From Tetranychus cinnabarinus (lineage: Eukaryota; Arthropoda; Arachnida; Trombidiformes; Tetranychidae): DNA of 64,000 nt. The notes under the pieces were generated by a model, which saw nothing but the letters and a program-made list of their open reading frames with translations, did not search any database and had not been told where the DNA came from. A program made the position numbers and the translations under genes. Below are positions 22,319 to 35,212 of this stretch, piece by piece. The stretch lies in NCBI GenBank assembly GCA_022266195.1, contig WHVY01000002.1, forward strand, positions 8,881,001-8,945,000, in the 5' to 3' direction. How positions within the stretch are numbered: position 1 is the first letter of the stretch; every line of letters begins with the position of its first letter.

Positions 22319-23040
22319 TCATTGAATTATAACTCTATTAAGTTAGCTAATTAATGGATGTAAATCCAGTTTATGGTCACCAAATGAAAATTGACATTCA
22401 CTTATAATATACATCTGTAATAACTAATAGCCAGTCCTAGGATGGGACTGAAACCAAAACAAAGGGTAGCCATAGTAATTTAACTCGGTCGCTTCACATA
22501 CATAATCCACTATTGAGCATTTGCCTGGTTTATTATTAATTTTCTTGAAATTGCATCAAGATGGACTGATCGATCAATCCGTTTAATCATTTTGTAACGA
22601 AACACCGAGTAAAACCGACTGACTGTAAAGACACAGAGCTTTCAAAACAACAAAACCAGCTTTCAAATGACCAAAACCTACTTTCATAAGACAAAAACTC
22701 TCGAGTTAAAGAGTTACTTTATTCAGAGTATGCAAAGAGGATTATCACTGATTTTTCCAATGAACTTCCATTAAAGATGGTAAATCACAATTAATAAGTC
22801 AAAATTTATCCAAATGTTAATATATATTCCAAGATGCCTCAGAAAAGAAGCAATTAACAATTAACTAAACAGTCTGCACCCTGAATAAAGATGCTTCTTT
22901 AACTCGAGAGCTTTTGTCTTATGAAAATGAGTTTTGGTCATTTGGTCATAGTTCTATCACAAGTTTGTCTTAAACGAAAATATCTTTTTAATATTTTTTA
23001 TACTTTGTAAAAATTTGTAAATTACTTAAATGAACATTTT
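22319..23040. other. Intergenic region with an inverted-repeat element
   Basis: 5' flank of the coiled-coil gene and 3' flank of MTO1. It contains the inverted-repeat element described separately. Confidence 0.5.
22674..22946. mobile_element. MITE-like element with about 65-bp imperfect inverted repeats
   Basis: CAAATGACCAAAAC... through CTTTATTCAGA (22674-22737) is complementary, with a few mismatches, to 22882-22946. ACTCTCGAGTTAAAG and CTTTAACTCGAGAG are the clearest paired blocks. The 145-bp centre has no coding content. Target duplication was not identified. Confidence 0.6.
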
Positions 23041-25292
23041 TTAGATATTTTTATCAGTTGCAACATATTTTTGCAAATAATACACTAAAGCAGTGACAGC
23101 TGCGTATCTTACCCCGGGAATCCTAGAAGCACTTGCAATCTATGAAGAAATATAAGAATTGAAACAATTAGATAGATAGGTGTATCTTTTATAGTTATTC
23201 ATAAACTAGTTTGACTTACCGATGCTGGTCTGTGTTTACTTAATATCTCACGAGCTTCGTTAGGTAAACTAAGTCTGCTATCGGAATAATTGAAATCCTC
23301 TGGTATTAGTAATTGTTCTTCCTTTTTTACTTCCTCGATCTGACTTTTTTCCTTATCTAATAGCTTCTCATATTGAGCTAAGAGAAAGAGAGCCTCATTA
23401 GTATTAGTAGCATTTTACATACATTGTATCTAAATTATTATATAATTGATATTACCTTCAATTTTTACTCTTTGTAAAATAATTTGATCTTCTGTTATTT
23501 GGATTCCTTCCTTTCTCAGTAATTCAAACAAATGGTCTGATACACCAGGCGTTCTCATTATATCATAAGCACTAAAATAATAATGAATTAAAGAAAATTG
23601 TTGAAAAATGATTAAATCAATTAATTAATTGATTTACAAACCTTTTTACGTTTCCTCTAAATGCAAAAAGGATATGCTCAGCTAATAATTCAGTCCAAAC
23701 TTTACTTTTTCTTTTAATACTCTTAAGTAATTCCTTGCAGCTCTCAATTTCAGCTTTAGTTTCAGAAAATATTTCGTATCGTTTTTGTGAAACACAACCT
23801 TGTTTATAACCTTAAATAAGTTGAAAATTAAATGCAATCGTTAGTTTTTTTTGTCAAGATTTTGATTTATGAACAAACCTTGCTCAGTTAAACGTAAATC
23901 AGCATTATCTGGACGCATGGAAAGTCTGAATTCTGCTCTAGCTGTAAACATGCGATAAGGTTCAATCACTCCAAGAGTAGTCAGATCGTCAATTAAAACC
24001 CCCAAATAACCAGTTGTCCGAGAAACAATGAATGGTTCTTTCGTTTGTGCTTTAGAAGCTGCATTAATGCCAGCAATAATACCTTGAGAAGCTGCCTCTT
24101 CATATCCAGTTGTACCATTTATTTGACCAGCAAGAAATAGTCCGGAAACTTTGTATAATTCTAATGAAGGTTTCAACTGACGAGGATCAATATGATCATA
24201 TTGAATGGAGTAGCCTGGTCTAGTCAGTCGAGTTTTCTCCAAACCAGGAATAGAGTTAATAACTTTGGCCTGTACATCAAATGGAAATCCTTGTGCTAAA
24301 CCATTAGGATACACAATATCACAGTCGAAACCTTCTTGTTCAAGCCAAATTTGATGGCTATTCTCAGGATACTTCAAGACTTTTGCTTCTATGGAAGGGC
24401 AATAACGAACACCAGTTATCTCTTCATGTATGTGCCTTGAAAGGTGAATATTATCTTGAACAACCTTAGCTGTTTCGGGAGATGTGTAGGTTAAATAAGT
24501 TTTGACTTGATCAGATGCCGATAGCCAGACTTTTTTGTTCAGGAACGAAAAAGGATTAGGTGGATCATCACCTAGAGTGTATTCTAAGCAGGAAAAATCA
24601 ATAGTCTTCAAGTCTAATCTTGGAGGTGTCCCAGTTTTTAATCGACCCATCTTCAAGCCGAGTTTTTCCAAAGTTTGAGCGAGACCAATCGATGGTTTAT
24701 CACCCATTCGACCAGCTGGAAATCTTTCTAATCCAAGTAATATCATGCCTCTAAGAAAGGTTCCTGTTGTAATAATTACCGATGAGCTTTCGATTTTTTG
24801 TCCATCTGATGTAATGACTCCTTTGCAGATGTATTTTTCGCCATCTTTACTTTTTTCTACAATCAAATCTTCGACCGATGCAGCTTTAACATGTAAGTAG
24901 GGTTTATTGAAAATTGCCCGTTGAAGATTGGTTTTGTAAAGTTTTCTATCAATTTGGGCTCTAGGACCCCAAACAGCGGGACCTTTACGTCGATTTAGGT
25001 ATTTATATTGCATCCCAGAAATGTCACAGATTCTTGGACATATACCATCTAAAGCATCAATTTCACGAAGAAGATGACCTTTTCCGATTCCACCGAACGA
25101 AGGGTTACATGACATCTCACCAATTGTCGATAGCTTTTGAGACAAAAGTAAAGTCGTTGCAGACATATTAGAAGCAGCCCATGCAGCTTCTGTTCCAGCA
25201 TGTCCTCCTCCAATCACAATAACATCGTAATAAGGTTTACTGGAGAATGAAACTTTTAGATGATAAAAAACTCTACAAGAAACTCTCAACAT
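23041..25292 (-). CDS. MTO1: MTO1, mitochondrial tRNA wobble-uridine modification flavoprotein
   Basis: Five exons (25292-23879, 23810-23642, 23571-23456, 23377-23220, 23139-23041) join in phase for 651 residues, close to the family length. After a short mitochondrial-type presequence comes the Rossmann FAD motif DVIVIGGGHAGTEAA. Then come the GidA signatures CNPSFGGIGKG and GRLKTGTPPRLD, and near the C-terminus RPASIASASRIPGV. In known members it works with GTPBP3 to install taurinomethyl-type groups at U34 of mitochondrial tRNAs. All splice sites are canonical and no coding damage is seen. It is divergent from the coiled-coil gene at 26.2 kb, sharing a 900-bp upstream region. Confidence 0.95.
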
Positions 25293-26197
25293 GACTTGAC
25301 TATTTGAAATTTCTTCTAAAACAAAAATAAATAATTTGAGATCCGTCGGATAACTAATGAGTCACAATTTAAACTTGAAGTTCCAATAAACTTGTTCGTT
25401 TTTGAAAGAATTTACTCACAACAATCAATAGTTCAACAAAAATATAATGAATAAGCTGATGATTTAAGAGATATAACAATGAAAAATCAGATGATGAGAC
25501 TAGACTGGAAAAACTCATCATATTCCTAAAACGGGCAGAAAAGATTCTTGCCTCTTAGCAAATACTAATTAAACATAAAAACGATGGTTAATTTATCCAG
25601 GTCTAACCTTGTAAATTGCGTTGAGAAATCAAAACATTTCGATCACAAAAGGAACAAAATTAAGTTTGTGTTTGTTAACTAAATCAACCAAAACAACTGC
25701 ATGAAAAACATGCGTCCAATATTTTGAGAATAGTTTTGATTAAAGATAAAAGAGGGCACTTCTCATGTTATTGTCGACAAAATTTGTTGAATTTGAACAA
25801 ATTTTGGCTATGTTTATTAAAGGTTTTCAATATGATGCTGTTATTCAATTGTGATTGTGAAAATTAACATTATGCAACGGAAAAGTCAATGTTTATCAAC
25901 TGAAACATATCAAAAAATATCTATTATAGCTATCCTGAAATGACCATTCCATTAATTTTCATTAATTTACCTTCTATTTACGCTTGAACACTGAATATTT
26001 GTTGCTATGATGTAACCTTGGAAATCTATTTTTTACTGTTATGTTTATAACCTTTCGTTTTGCTTGGAAAAGGTTCAATTGGGTCATATCTACTTTACCA
26101 TAAAACAAGAGTTTTAATCAGGACCCACCCAGGTTGACAGACATCATCATTATTTGTTTCCCTGCAAAGTTTAGTAAAGTGGACAACGAATAAATTA
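25293..26197. promoter_or_regulatory. Bidirectional upstream region of MTO1 and the 26.2 kb gene
   Basis: 905 bp between two divergent start codons. It is AT-rich, without repeats or open frames. Promoters for both genes are presumed here from position only. Confidence 0.4.
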
Positions 26198-28690
26198 ATG
26201 GCGTTGAACAGAAGGTCTAATCCATTGGCTAATTTACGATTCCTTGATGTCGGTGATGATGATAATGATATTGGTAATAAAGGCGATAATGACAATTCAC
26301 CTTTGACAAATAACCATGTCAAATCAACTGGAATGGCTTCATCGAATAGCAATAAAGTAGGTCAACCTTTATCTTCATTGAAAAATGAGACTAAAGTGAG
26401 AAATGATGCTGAACAAAATTTAACTTTAAGCTCTCTGGACGAATCACTTGATGATATCGATTCGATTCAATTTGAGTTGGATGAAGATGCCTTCAAAGAA
26501 ATGGACGATGATGGTAGTTCTGAAGAAGAGGTAACACTGGATGTTACCGAAGGAGGCCCTTGTGATGTTAAAAATTTTCATGAAATTTATCAAATTGATA
26601 TTGATAATGACGACAACCAAGAGTCAGTTATTGATAAGCAAAGCAAAATTAAAATGGAACGTCCTAAAAGTGCTAAAACTAGGATAAGAAACGTAAAACC
26701 ATCTTTGGAAATAAAAGGTGAGAAATATCAACATTTATTGATAAAAATTCAATTTTGGTACATTTATTATACTTACATTTGACAGCGACTTATAATTCAT
26801 TCCTAATTGTTACTATTTATTCTCCCCTTTTTGATTATAGATGATATAGATAATTATATTGATGCTAATGTTGACGAAGATGACGATTTTTCGTTGAACA
26901 GCATTGAAAATGATCCTTTTGCCAGTGAAGGTGCCAGCATGTTTAAAGTATCTCGACAGGACTTTATAACTGTTCCTTCATTTCCATTAAATCAGCTGGA
27001 AACACTAAAGGAAGAACCAGATGAAGATATCAAAAAGGAAGATGACGAAGAAGAAGAGGAAGACGGAGATGAAGCTGAAACGGATGAATTTGAGGAAGAT
27101 GATCTATCAAATGATGATAAGCGCGAGGATGAAGACTTGCCTGAATTTAAACAAAAACATCAATTGACTGATTTGATTGGACAGCAAGCTAATTTCCGGA
27201 AAATGTCTGATCAGTTAAAGAGAGAAATATCTAAATTAAAAAACGAGCTATTTACAGTTATTACACAAAAATCTGATGAAATTGCCAAACAGGCAACAGA
27301 AAGGTTGGATCAAGTGGAAAAGAGGTTATCTGAGAACGAAAAAAACGCGCATTCCGCACTTTTGGATAGAAATAGAAAGCAAATCGATGTAAATAATGGA
27401 CCTGATAGTGCAAGTAAAGTTGATGCCATCAAACTTGAAGTAAACTCTTTGAAAGCCAAAGTTGACAAAATTATGGACAACAATAAAGAGCGAAATGACA
27501 AAGAAAATGATATTTCAAAGAATTTGGCTGACATTCATGATGAATTCAAGATAACTATGGACCAATTTCGTGATTTCAAGAAAGACAACGATTTAGCCAT
27601 CAAAGCTTTGAGAAAACAGTTGACCGAAGTTTCACAAAGTCAAGATAATTTGGAGAGTCTAACATCCAAAATTCAAGGCGATGTTCATCGTTTATCAAGA
27701 GATGTTAGCAATAACCGGAGAGATGATGATGATGAACAGGATAATCTCAGGATTGAAGTTAAACAGATGATTATGAAAGAAAGAATTGAACATGACAAAT
27801 TAGCTCAATCAATTGAAGATATTAAACAAATGCTCAAAAGTGAAATTACTTCAGTTAATCAGTCATTAGAGAGACGAAAGCAAGAAACTGAATTGTCACA
27901 GGCAGCAATAAATGATGAAATGAGTCAGACTAAATCAGTCTTGCATTATTTAACCAAAGAACTGGACACAATTAAGCAATCAATAGAGGAAAAGAAAAAT
28001 GAAAGCAAAGAAAGTGAAACTACAACGATAAATGCTGCTTTAGAAGAAAGATTTAATCAAATAGAATCCAATTTAACTGTCATGCATGGACAACTGGAAG
28101 CATTCAAGATTTCCAAAGAAAGAGATAGAAAAATGAGATCCAAGTTTGATAATTTCAACAGTAAAAGATCCAAAAAATTAGTTTCAAGCTGCTCTTCCTA
28201 TGAAGATACTCTATCATCATCTTCTGAAGAAGTAAAGAGTCGGACTAAACAAAGATCAAGAACCCGTAAGGATTATGATATTGGAACATCTAATCAAAAT
28301 CGATCGAAAGTTAATTTTGACCATGGCATGAATCGACGTCGTGATTATATTAAATACTCACCGCTTCATTTTTCACCCATTTTAATTACTAGTCAACCCA
28401 TGGAAAGATCTCATAATGTTAAAAACTCATCCTCATCTTTATTAGCAATGATCCGAAGAACTAGTCGATTATTACAAGATGAGGCATCCGATTTAGATGG
28501 TCTTGGTAACTATCGATTTGTGTCTGACATATCAAACGGTTTGTTAAATCGCAATGATTTGGATGCCGATGAAAGTGCTATTAGGAAACTCAAACAAATT
28601 AGATGTGATATCGATGAGAAATTGAAACGACTCAATACAATGGTCAATGCCAATTCTAATGGAAACAATTCCTCAACAACCAAACAATGA
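26198..28690 (+). CDS. Large acidic coiled-coil protein, unrecognised
   Basis: Exon 1 (26198-26717) and exon 2 (26841-28690) join in phase 1 for 789 residues. Residues about 1-330 are very acidic with long D/E runs. About 330-650 are heptad-rich and predicted coiled coil (long stretches of K/E/Q/L with few prolines). The C-terminal part is serine/arginine rich (DTLSSSSEEVKSRTKQRSR) and ends in another short helix. No catalytic or known domain is recognised. The composition suits a cytoskeletal, centrosomal or nuclear scaffold. The true length could be greater if a further 5' exon exists, but MALNRRSNPLANLRFLD follows a plausible leader. Confidence 0.7.
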
Positions 28691-29204
28691 TATCAATGAA
28701 CCAACCTTTTTTTGTTGCCTGATTTGAAATAAATCATATTAATATTCCTGTTTTTGAGCAACTCTAGTCTATTAAGTTAAACAGCATAACTTATTAGTAT
28801 TATTATTATTATTATTTTATAATATGACAATGTTGATCTTCTCTTGATATTTTTTTATCATCAACAATAAATCATTTAAACTAAATTATTCAAATTTATA
28901 ATCAATCAGTGTAATGTTTCTAACTTAATAAACCAATAAAAAACTTTCGATTAATATACGTGTCCATGTTCCGTTACGTAGAGTGCATTTTAAAATAATA
29001 AGCTTTATTGTTAAGTCTGATGCAAATAATAAAACAACAAATCACTCGTTCAAAACATTTTCAGACATTATTGAGACACTTTTATTATTGAATTTATTGA
29101 ATGGATGATGTACAAAATAATTTTGTGCTTTTATTGCTAGTTATTTAGGTTTTCGGTCATGACTTCAATAGTTCAACAGGCTTGTAAACTAATTTTTTTC
29201 AGAT
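28691..29204. other. 3' flank of the coiled-coil gene
   Basis: Contains several AATAAA-type signals and an ATT trinucleotide run (28796-28816). No gene. Confidence 0.4.
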
Positions 29205-31640
29205 AGTAACATTGCTAGTTTGTAGAGGCATAAAAACTGAGGCTATGTGTTATTAAAAGTTTCTCTGATCCACAATTTTTGAGAAAATCTAATTCAAAGT
29301 TGGAACTTCGATCGTCTTTTATTCAGTTATGGAAGCAGATTTTTTCATTTAACTTACTGCACTACTGTAACTTTCAACTATCAACCAGGCAATATTTAGA
29401 GAAATAGAATCTTCCTTTTTCTGTAAAACGGATAAGTTCGATTTTCAGTTAAATAGATCACTTTCAGTGACCGTAAGACTTAAAAAGCTGAAACTTAATA
29501 TGAGTTTATAAGAATTGCTTGTACACATCATGGGTTGTATGATTTCTTCAAACTATCAATAGTTCTCTTGATTTTGGCCGTTAACCTAAAAACTTTGACG
29601 CTTGATAATTCGAGAAAGGTATCACTTACAATCATCTTTCCTTCCCCCATTCAATCCTTAACTAATTAATAATGCAATCCAATTCAATAACATTCAACAA
29701 GCGCATTTTTGTCTAGATTTCCGGGCCGTAAATCTACGAGAAACAACTTATTTAACAAAACAAACTCATAACAACCAATATCTAGGTAAATGAAGCAATT
29801 TTCTGGTCAAGTTTGTAAATGAAATGCAAAGAGTGCTGCCAAAGTTATCGAATATTTGAGATGTGGGTTGATAGGGACATAAGAACTGAGTCCATTGATG
29901 CTATTAAATAATTCATCTGATAAATAGTTTTCGAGAAAATCGAAGTCAAAGTTGAAACTTGGATCGCTGTTTGCTCAGCCATGGAAGCATATTTTTTCAT
30001 GAAACTTAGTTTACGGATGTAACTTTTGAGTGTCAACCAGAAAATGGACTTATTTTGATAAAAAACAGTTTATTTTTTCTTTAAAACCGATTAGTTCGAT
30101 TTTAAGTTAAAATGGCCTCATTCTATGATCGTAAAAGTTAGCGAGTTGAAATTTATTACCGGTCAGTAAAAATTATTTGTACTTATCATGGACTAAATAC
30201 TTTTTTCAATTTATCAATAGTTCTCTCGATTTTGGCCATTGGCCTTACAGCTTTGAACCTCGATAGTTTGAGAATGGCATCTCCTACAATCATCATTTTT
30301 TCATCAAACACCAGATTCTATAATGAGCTTTAAGATAATATGACTTAAAAAATTGAATAATGAATATCTTTCCAACACCCGTGATTTGTATTTGAGTAAC
30401 CATTTAACTTTATAAATCAAGCTCAAATCTGACAACATTAGTTATTCAATGCTATAACTTTTTTGCAGGATCGGGAATGATACAATATTATAGTTCAGAA
30501 TGAAATCTAATGTTTGATGAAAGAACGAGTGTTTTAGATGGTACCATTCTCAAACTATCGAGGCTCAAAGTTTTGTGGCCAAAGTCCGAAATCAAGAGAG
30601 GTATTGATAAACTGAAAAAATTATTTAATCCATGACATGAACAAACAATTTTTACTGACCGATAATAAGTTTCAGCTCGCTAACTTTAACGATCACAGAA
30701 TACGATCGCTTTAACTAAAAATCGAACTTATCGGTTTTAAAGGAAAAATAAAATGTTTTTTATCAAAATAAGTGCATTTTCTGGTTGACTATTGAAAGTT
30801 AAATCCGTAAAATAAGTTTCATGAAAAAATCTGCTTCCATTGCTAAAGAAAAGGCGATCGAAGTTTCAACTTTAACCTCGATTTTCTGACCAACTGTCCA
30901 TCTGATGAATTATTTAATAGCATCAATCGACTCAGTTTTTATGTCCCTACAAGCCCCACTAAGTATCAACCCTCAACTCAAATGTTCGAGCATTCGGTAG
31001 CACTCTTTGCATTTCATTTACAAACTTAACCAGAAAATTGCTTTATTTACCGAGATGTTGGTTGTTATGAGTCTGTTTTGTTAAATAAGTTGTTTCTTGT
31101 TCACTTACAGCCCGAAAATCAAGACTAAAATGCGGTTATGAAATTTTATTGCATTGAATTGTATTATTAATTCGTAAAGGATTGAATGGGTGAAAGAATG
31201 ACGATCGTAAGTGATGCCATTCTCGAAATATCAAGCCTCAAAGTTTTTAGGTTAACGGCCAAAATCAAGAGAACTATTGATAGTTTGAAGAAATAACACA
31301 ATCCATGATGTGTACAAACAATACTTATGAATGTGTAATAAGTTTCAGCTCTTTAAGTTTTCCGGTCATCGAGAGCGATCTGTTCAACTAAAAATCGAAC
31401 TTATCTGTTTTACAGAAAAAGAAAGATCCTATTTCGCAAAATGAAAACATTGCCTGGCTCATCTTCAAAAGTCACATCAGTAAAATAAGTTTCATGAAAA
31501 AGCCTGCTTCCATAGCTGAATAAAAAGCAATCGAAGTTCCAACTTTGAACTCGATTTTCTCAAAAACTGTGGATCAGAGAAACTTTTAATATCACTAATG
31601 GCCTCAGTTTTTAGGCCTCTACAAACTAACAAAGTTATAA
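29205..31640. mobile_element. Nested fold-back element, about 2.4 kb
   Basis: Left arm 29205-30350 is complementary, at roughly 80-85 percent by eye, to right arm 30485-31640, around a 130-bp centre. Each arm itself contains two related subunits of about 430 bp (29220-29640 and 29829-30300; inverted partners 30500-30980 and 31150-31620). There are therefore four copies in a tail-to-tail arrangement. Landmark: AATCAAGAGAAC and its complement. Diverged single subunits occur at 12.3 and 16.25 kb. No open frame of note. The element ends about 100 bp before a lone receptor exon. Confidence 0.75.
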
Positions 31641-31737
31641 TTTGCAAGAAATTTAGTTTTTACTCGTTTTTGACACATTTGTGCACGGATGTTACCATTG
31701 TGTCTTTTTAGTAACAACTTTTTCCATTATTCAACAG

Positions 31738-31993
31738 GATAGATTTACTTCTTCAAGCTGATCTTTACAAAATAATCGCATACAAATACAACAGTTATGT
31801 TTTAAGTTCATTTGGTTTATCAATTGTAAATCATGATGAAGCTTCAATCAATAGGAACAAAATGGTTTCTAAACTTTCCTATGAAGCTTTCAAATCAACT
31901 AACCAGTATTACTGTGGCCTAATATTGCTCACAATAACCATTTTTGCCATTGAATTGATTGTCAACAAAATATCGCTGCTTAATGTAAAATAA
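31738..31993 (+). pseudogene. Last exon of a third ionotropic-receptor-like gene (5' part missing)
   Basis: After an acceptor (TTATTCAACAG) 84 codons run to TAA. They end in a transmembrane helix (YYCGLILLTITIFAIELIV) placed like the last helix of the two intact receptors downstream. Earlier exons are absent: the preceding 2.4 kb is the fold-back element. Probably a gene beheaded by that insertion or an associated deletion. Confidence 0.7.
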
Positions 31994-32874
31994 TTGTTGG
32001 CTCGTCTTTCAACATAAACTTTGATTGTGTTCAATAGCAGATTAAGCCCCAACTAGAATAAATAACTAAATAAACCGAATGTCTCAATCAATCTCTAATT
32101 GTTGTAATCATCACTTAGATTCTAATAAATAAATTGAAGTCATAAACAAATATTATACCATTTATTTATCAAATGCAAAAGTAATTAGAGTTAGCGTCAT
32201 TGCTTTTTAATCAAATGTGTATCTGAATTGAAAATCGATATTAAAGGCATACAGATAAATCAGTAAAGAGTCAGGAAAGATTGAGAATTCTAAGGAAGTT
32301 CAATTTGATGAAACTGTTCTTGACTTTGCGAGTGAAGCTTGAGATTTTGTACCTTCAAGTAATCAATAACTATTCTCATTTTATTTCCAAATGATTTGAT
32401 TTTGATGCTTGTAAAAATTATATCCTAACTAGATGCTAAAATGTTTGCTATTAATAACTGTAGCATGGTAAGTAGACGGACAGAAACTTTTGCTTCAAAT
32501 TCCCAAATACAATGTTCTGCTGTTAAAATTTAATGGTAGTTGAATTGTAGAAATTAATGTTACAGGTAATAATTTGAAATGAACCTTTATTATTATAACA
32601 ATTATCATAGAAATATTGTCAGTTGTCAAGAAATATCGATATTCTCTGAATAGCTTATGGAAGGATAAAGAATGGTGAGAAATGGAAAACCTTTCAATAT
32701 CAAACTGAATTAATCTTACTTTATAATTCACACATTAACTATCAAAGGGATTTTTTGAAATAAAATTTCAATCCTTTGCAATGATCGCAAAACTTTGTCC
32801 ATCAACATTTGAAGCATTAAGTTTATGTAACCTTTACTTATTGTTGCCATCTTTCTTTCAGTTTTTGTGCCAGG
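31994..32874. other. Flank between receptor remnant and receptor gene 1
   Basis: Non-coding. 32208-32330 resembles 34968-35060, upstream of receptor gene 2 (TGTATCTGAATTGAAAATC landmark), so the promoter-side flank was duplicated with the genes. A short hydrophobic open frame (ATG near 32780) leads into exon 1 but in the wrong frame. Confidence 0.55.
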
Positions 32875-34632
32875 ATGCCCATTGAAAATAATGAGAAGTT
32901 AAATGTATCAGTTGGTGTATTTCAGGTTAGGCCAACTAAAGATGTATTACTGTGATATTCCTAATAAATGTTTCTTTCAATGGATTCGTAGGTTGGTGTC
33001 ATAAGCCTTTTCGAAGAGGTGAATGGAGTTATTGTTCCAGCCAAGAAGCCAGTCGCGGAAATGCTGAAGGATTTTATTAAGTTTGGTAACTTTGAGTAAG
33101 ATCAAACTAAAATTGCTACAGAGTTCAACTTTTAATAATGCATTGTTTAATCACAGGATAACAGTCAAAATTGCTGACAGTATGGTTGACCAACTCTCGG
33201 GAAATGGTAATTACGCTGAAATAATGAGTATGATGAGTAGAGGTGTAAGTATAACTGTTAATAGCTATTGAGATATTCCCTATTGACCAGGAGTTATGTT
33301 GTTACTTCAAGGAGATTGACGTTACTTGGCTTCCACTACCTATGGACACGCCAAACATAACGGGTGTCTTCAGTCAAGTTGCGTACGAAGATGAGTACAG
33401 ATTGGCAAGTTATTATCGACCAACTACTTCGATAAGTCAAGATGTTATTCACACTTTCACTCTGTTTGACCCAAAGATATGGTTTATTGCTTTGCTCCTT
33501 ACTTATGCCATTGAATGTTTACTTAACTTTAAAGACACTTCATTTAGTAGCATTGTTAATTTGTTGGTCAGTTGTACTCAACGATTACCTTCACTTTTTT
33601 TTCGCCAATATTTCGCTAAACGCTCGGTGGTTCGATCGATCCAAATATTGGGTTTGCTATTTTTATCCATTATATTTGGAGCCTCATTCAATAAAGACAT
33701 GATTATTGTAACAAGTGAAGAAACTGTGAATACCTTGCGTGATGTGGTAAATCAACGAAAGACACCAATGTTCATCAATGGTTTATCCGAACATGAACTT
33801 TTTCGACTCGGTGTGACTAAAGATTTCAGAGATGTCTTCAAATTGGCGATGGAAAAAGGTAGTCCTGACCAGCTTTCTGCTTCGCTGGAACTATTCACCG
33901 AGTTTAATTCAGAATATGTTATCTTAACATCAACAACAATTCGTCTGATAGTAGACGCAATGGATTATCTTTTACGTCCAGACAGAAGTGTCCTTTTACA
34001 TTGGTCCGATCGAACATATCACAAAGTCAATCAAGCATATTTAGTAACTTCTAGTCCAGTTAAAGTTAATGTAAAAAATCGTCTTATGGTAATGTAAGTG
34101 TCTCAGCATTGAAAATAGAGTTTGTCCAAATAGTTTATGACAAAGTCAAGTGCTTATAGCAATCTTGTTCAATTTGTCCATCACAGTCAATGACTGAAAT
34201 TTCACCTTGAAGTTGCTTCTCTGTGCATAATTTACTAAAATCCCGACTAGACTTTATTTTCAATGCAAACTTGGATTCTCAATATATTGAAATAAACAAA
34301 TTGAAACCTTTAATCTTTCCAGGATATCTCGACTTCAACAGTCTCATATTTTCGATACATTTCAAGAAAGAGCCATTACAGATATTATTAAGGATTTCGA
34401 TTTATCGCTACATAAAATATTTCGCTTACGATACAGAAGCAGCAACACATACAGAGGCAATACCAAAAAGTTTTATTCACCTCTTTCTAGCGCTGGTTTC
34501 CAATCCATTCGTAGATATTTTTGCAACTTTATAGCATTGTCTATTGGTATATTCACCATTGAATGTGTAATTATCTCAACAAACTGGACGAAAAATATAG
34601 AATTTTGTAAATCTAAATTGTTCAAGTTATGA
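32875..34632 (+). CDS. Ionotropic-receptor-like ligand-gated channel subunit, copy 1
   Basis: Exons 32875-32925, 32992-33095, 33157-33244, 33312-34093 and 34323-34632 join in phase for 444 residues. The order matches IR/iGluR pore subunits without an amino-terminal domain. It has ligand-binding half S1 (VGVF... to MDTPNITGVF), M1 (IWFIALLLTYAIECLL), a pore-region loop, M3 (ILGLLFLSIIFGASF), S2 and M4 in the last exon. Expected role: a chemosensory cation channel in the dendrite membrane (family knowledge). The visible start lacks a signal peptide. Relative to copy 2 a 2-nt difference just before the ATG puts an upstream hydrophobic frame out of phase, so the 5' end may be damaged. Confidence 0.65.
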
Positions 34633-35212
34633 TAAATTGGGTTATTTAGTTGTTCCGCTCTTGTAATAACAGTTCAATAATTGGTTAAAGTGTAAATGCT
34701 TGATTCCCGAAAATCTGGTTTTGAGTTTATATTTATGACTTGATTGTATGTTTCATATTTAACTATTTTTCCTTTAATAGTTTATTAAACTGTTAATCAA
34801 TTGTACTCAAAGGTTACCTACACAATTGATATTTTTCTGGTCGATGTCTCGTTATCTCAGATAATTTAAAATACAAAAGATCAAAGTGAGAAGTAAATAA
34901 TTTTTTCCTATTTTATTCAATAAAGTTAATATTAATATATTTAACTAGTGTTATTATAATTTCTGTCCCTTTCAATTAAACGTGTATCTGAATTGAAAAT
35001 CAATAATAAAACAAGCATGAATCGAGTAAATAAAAAATCAGGGAAAATTGACAATTTAAAGGAAATACAATTAAAGTTTTAATTTATGTTTATTTGTAAA
35101 TGAAGATCGATATTTCTACATCTTTTGTACAATAATTGAAAAATGGAAAGAATTGGAAAGCATTTGGAGACAAATTGTGTTCTTATTGTGTTTCACATAT
35201 TATTGTATTCAC
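34633..35212. other. Spacer between receptor genes
   Basis: Non-coding. 3' flank of copy 1, then the duplicated upstream sequence of copy 2. Confidence 0.45.
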
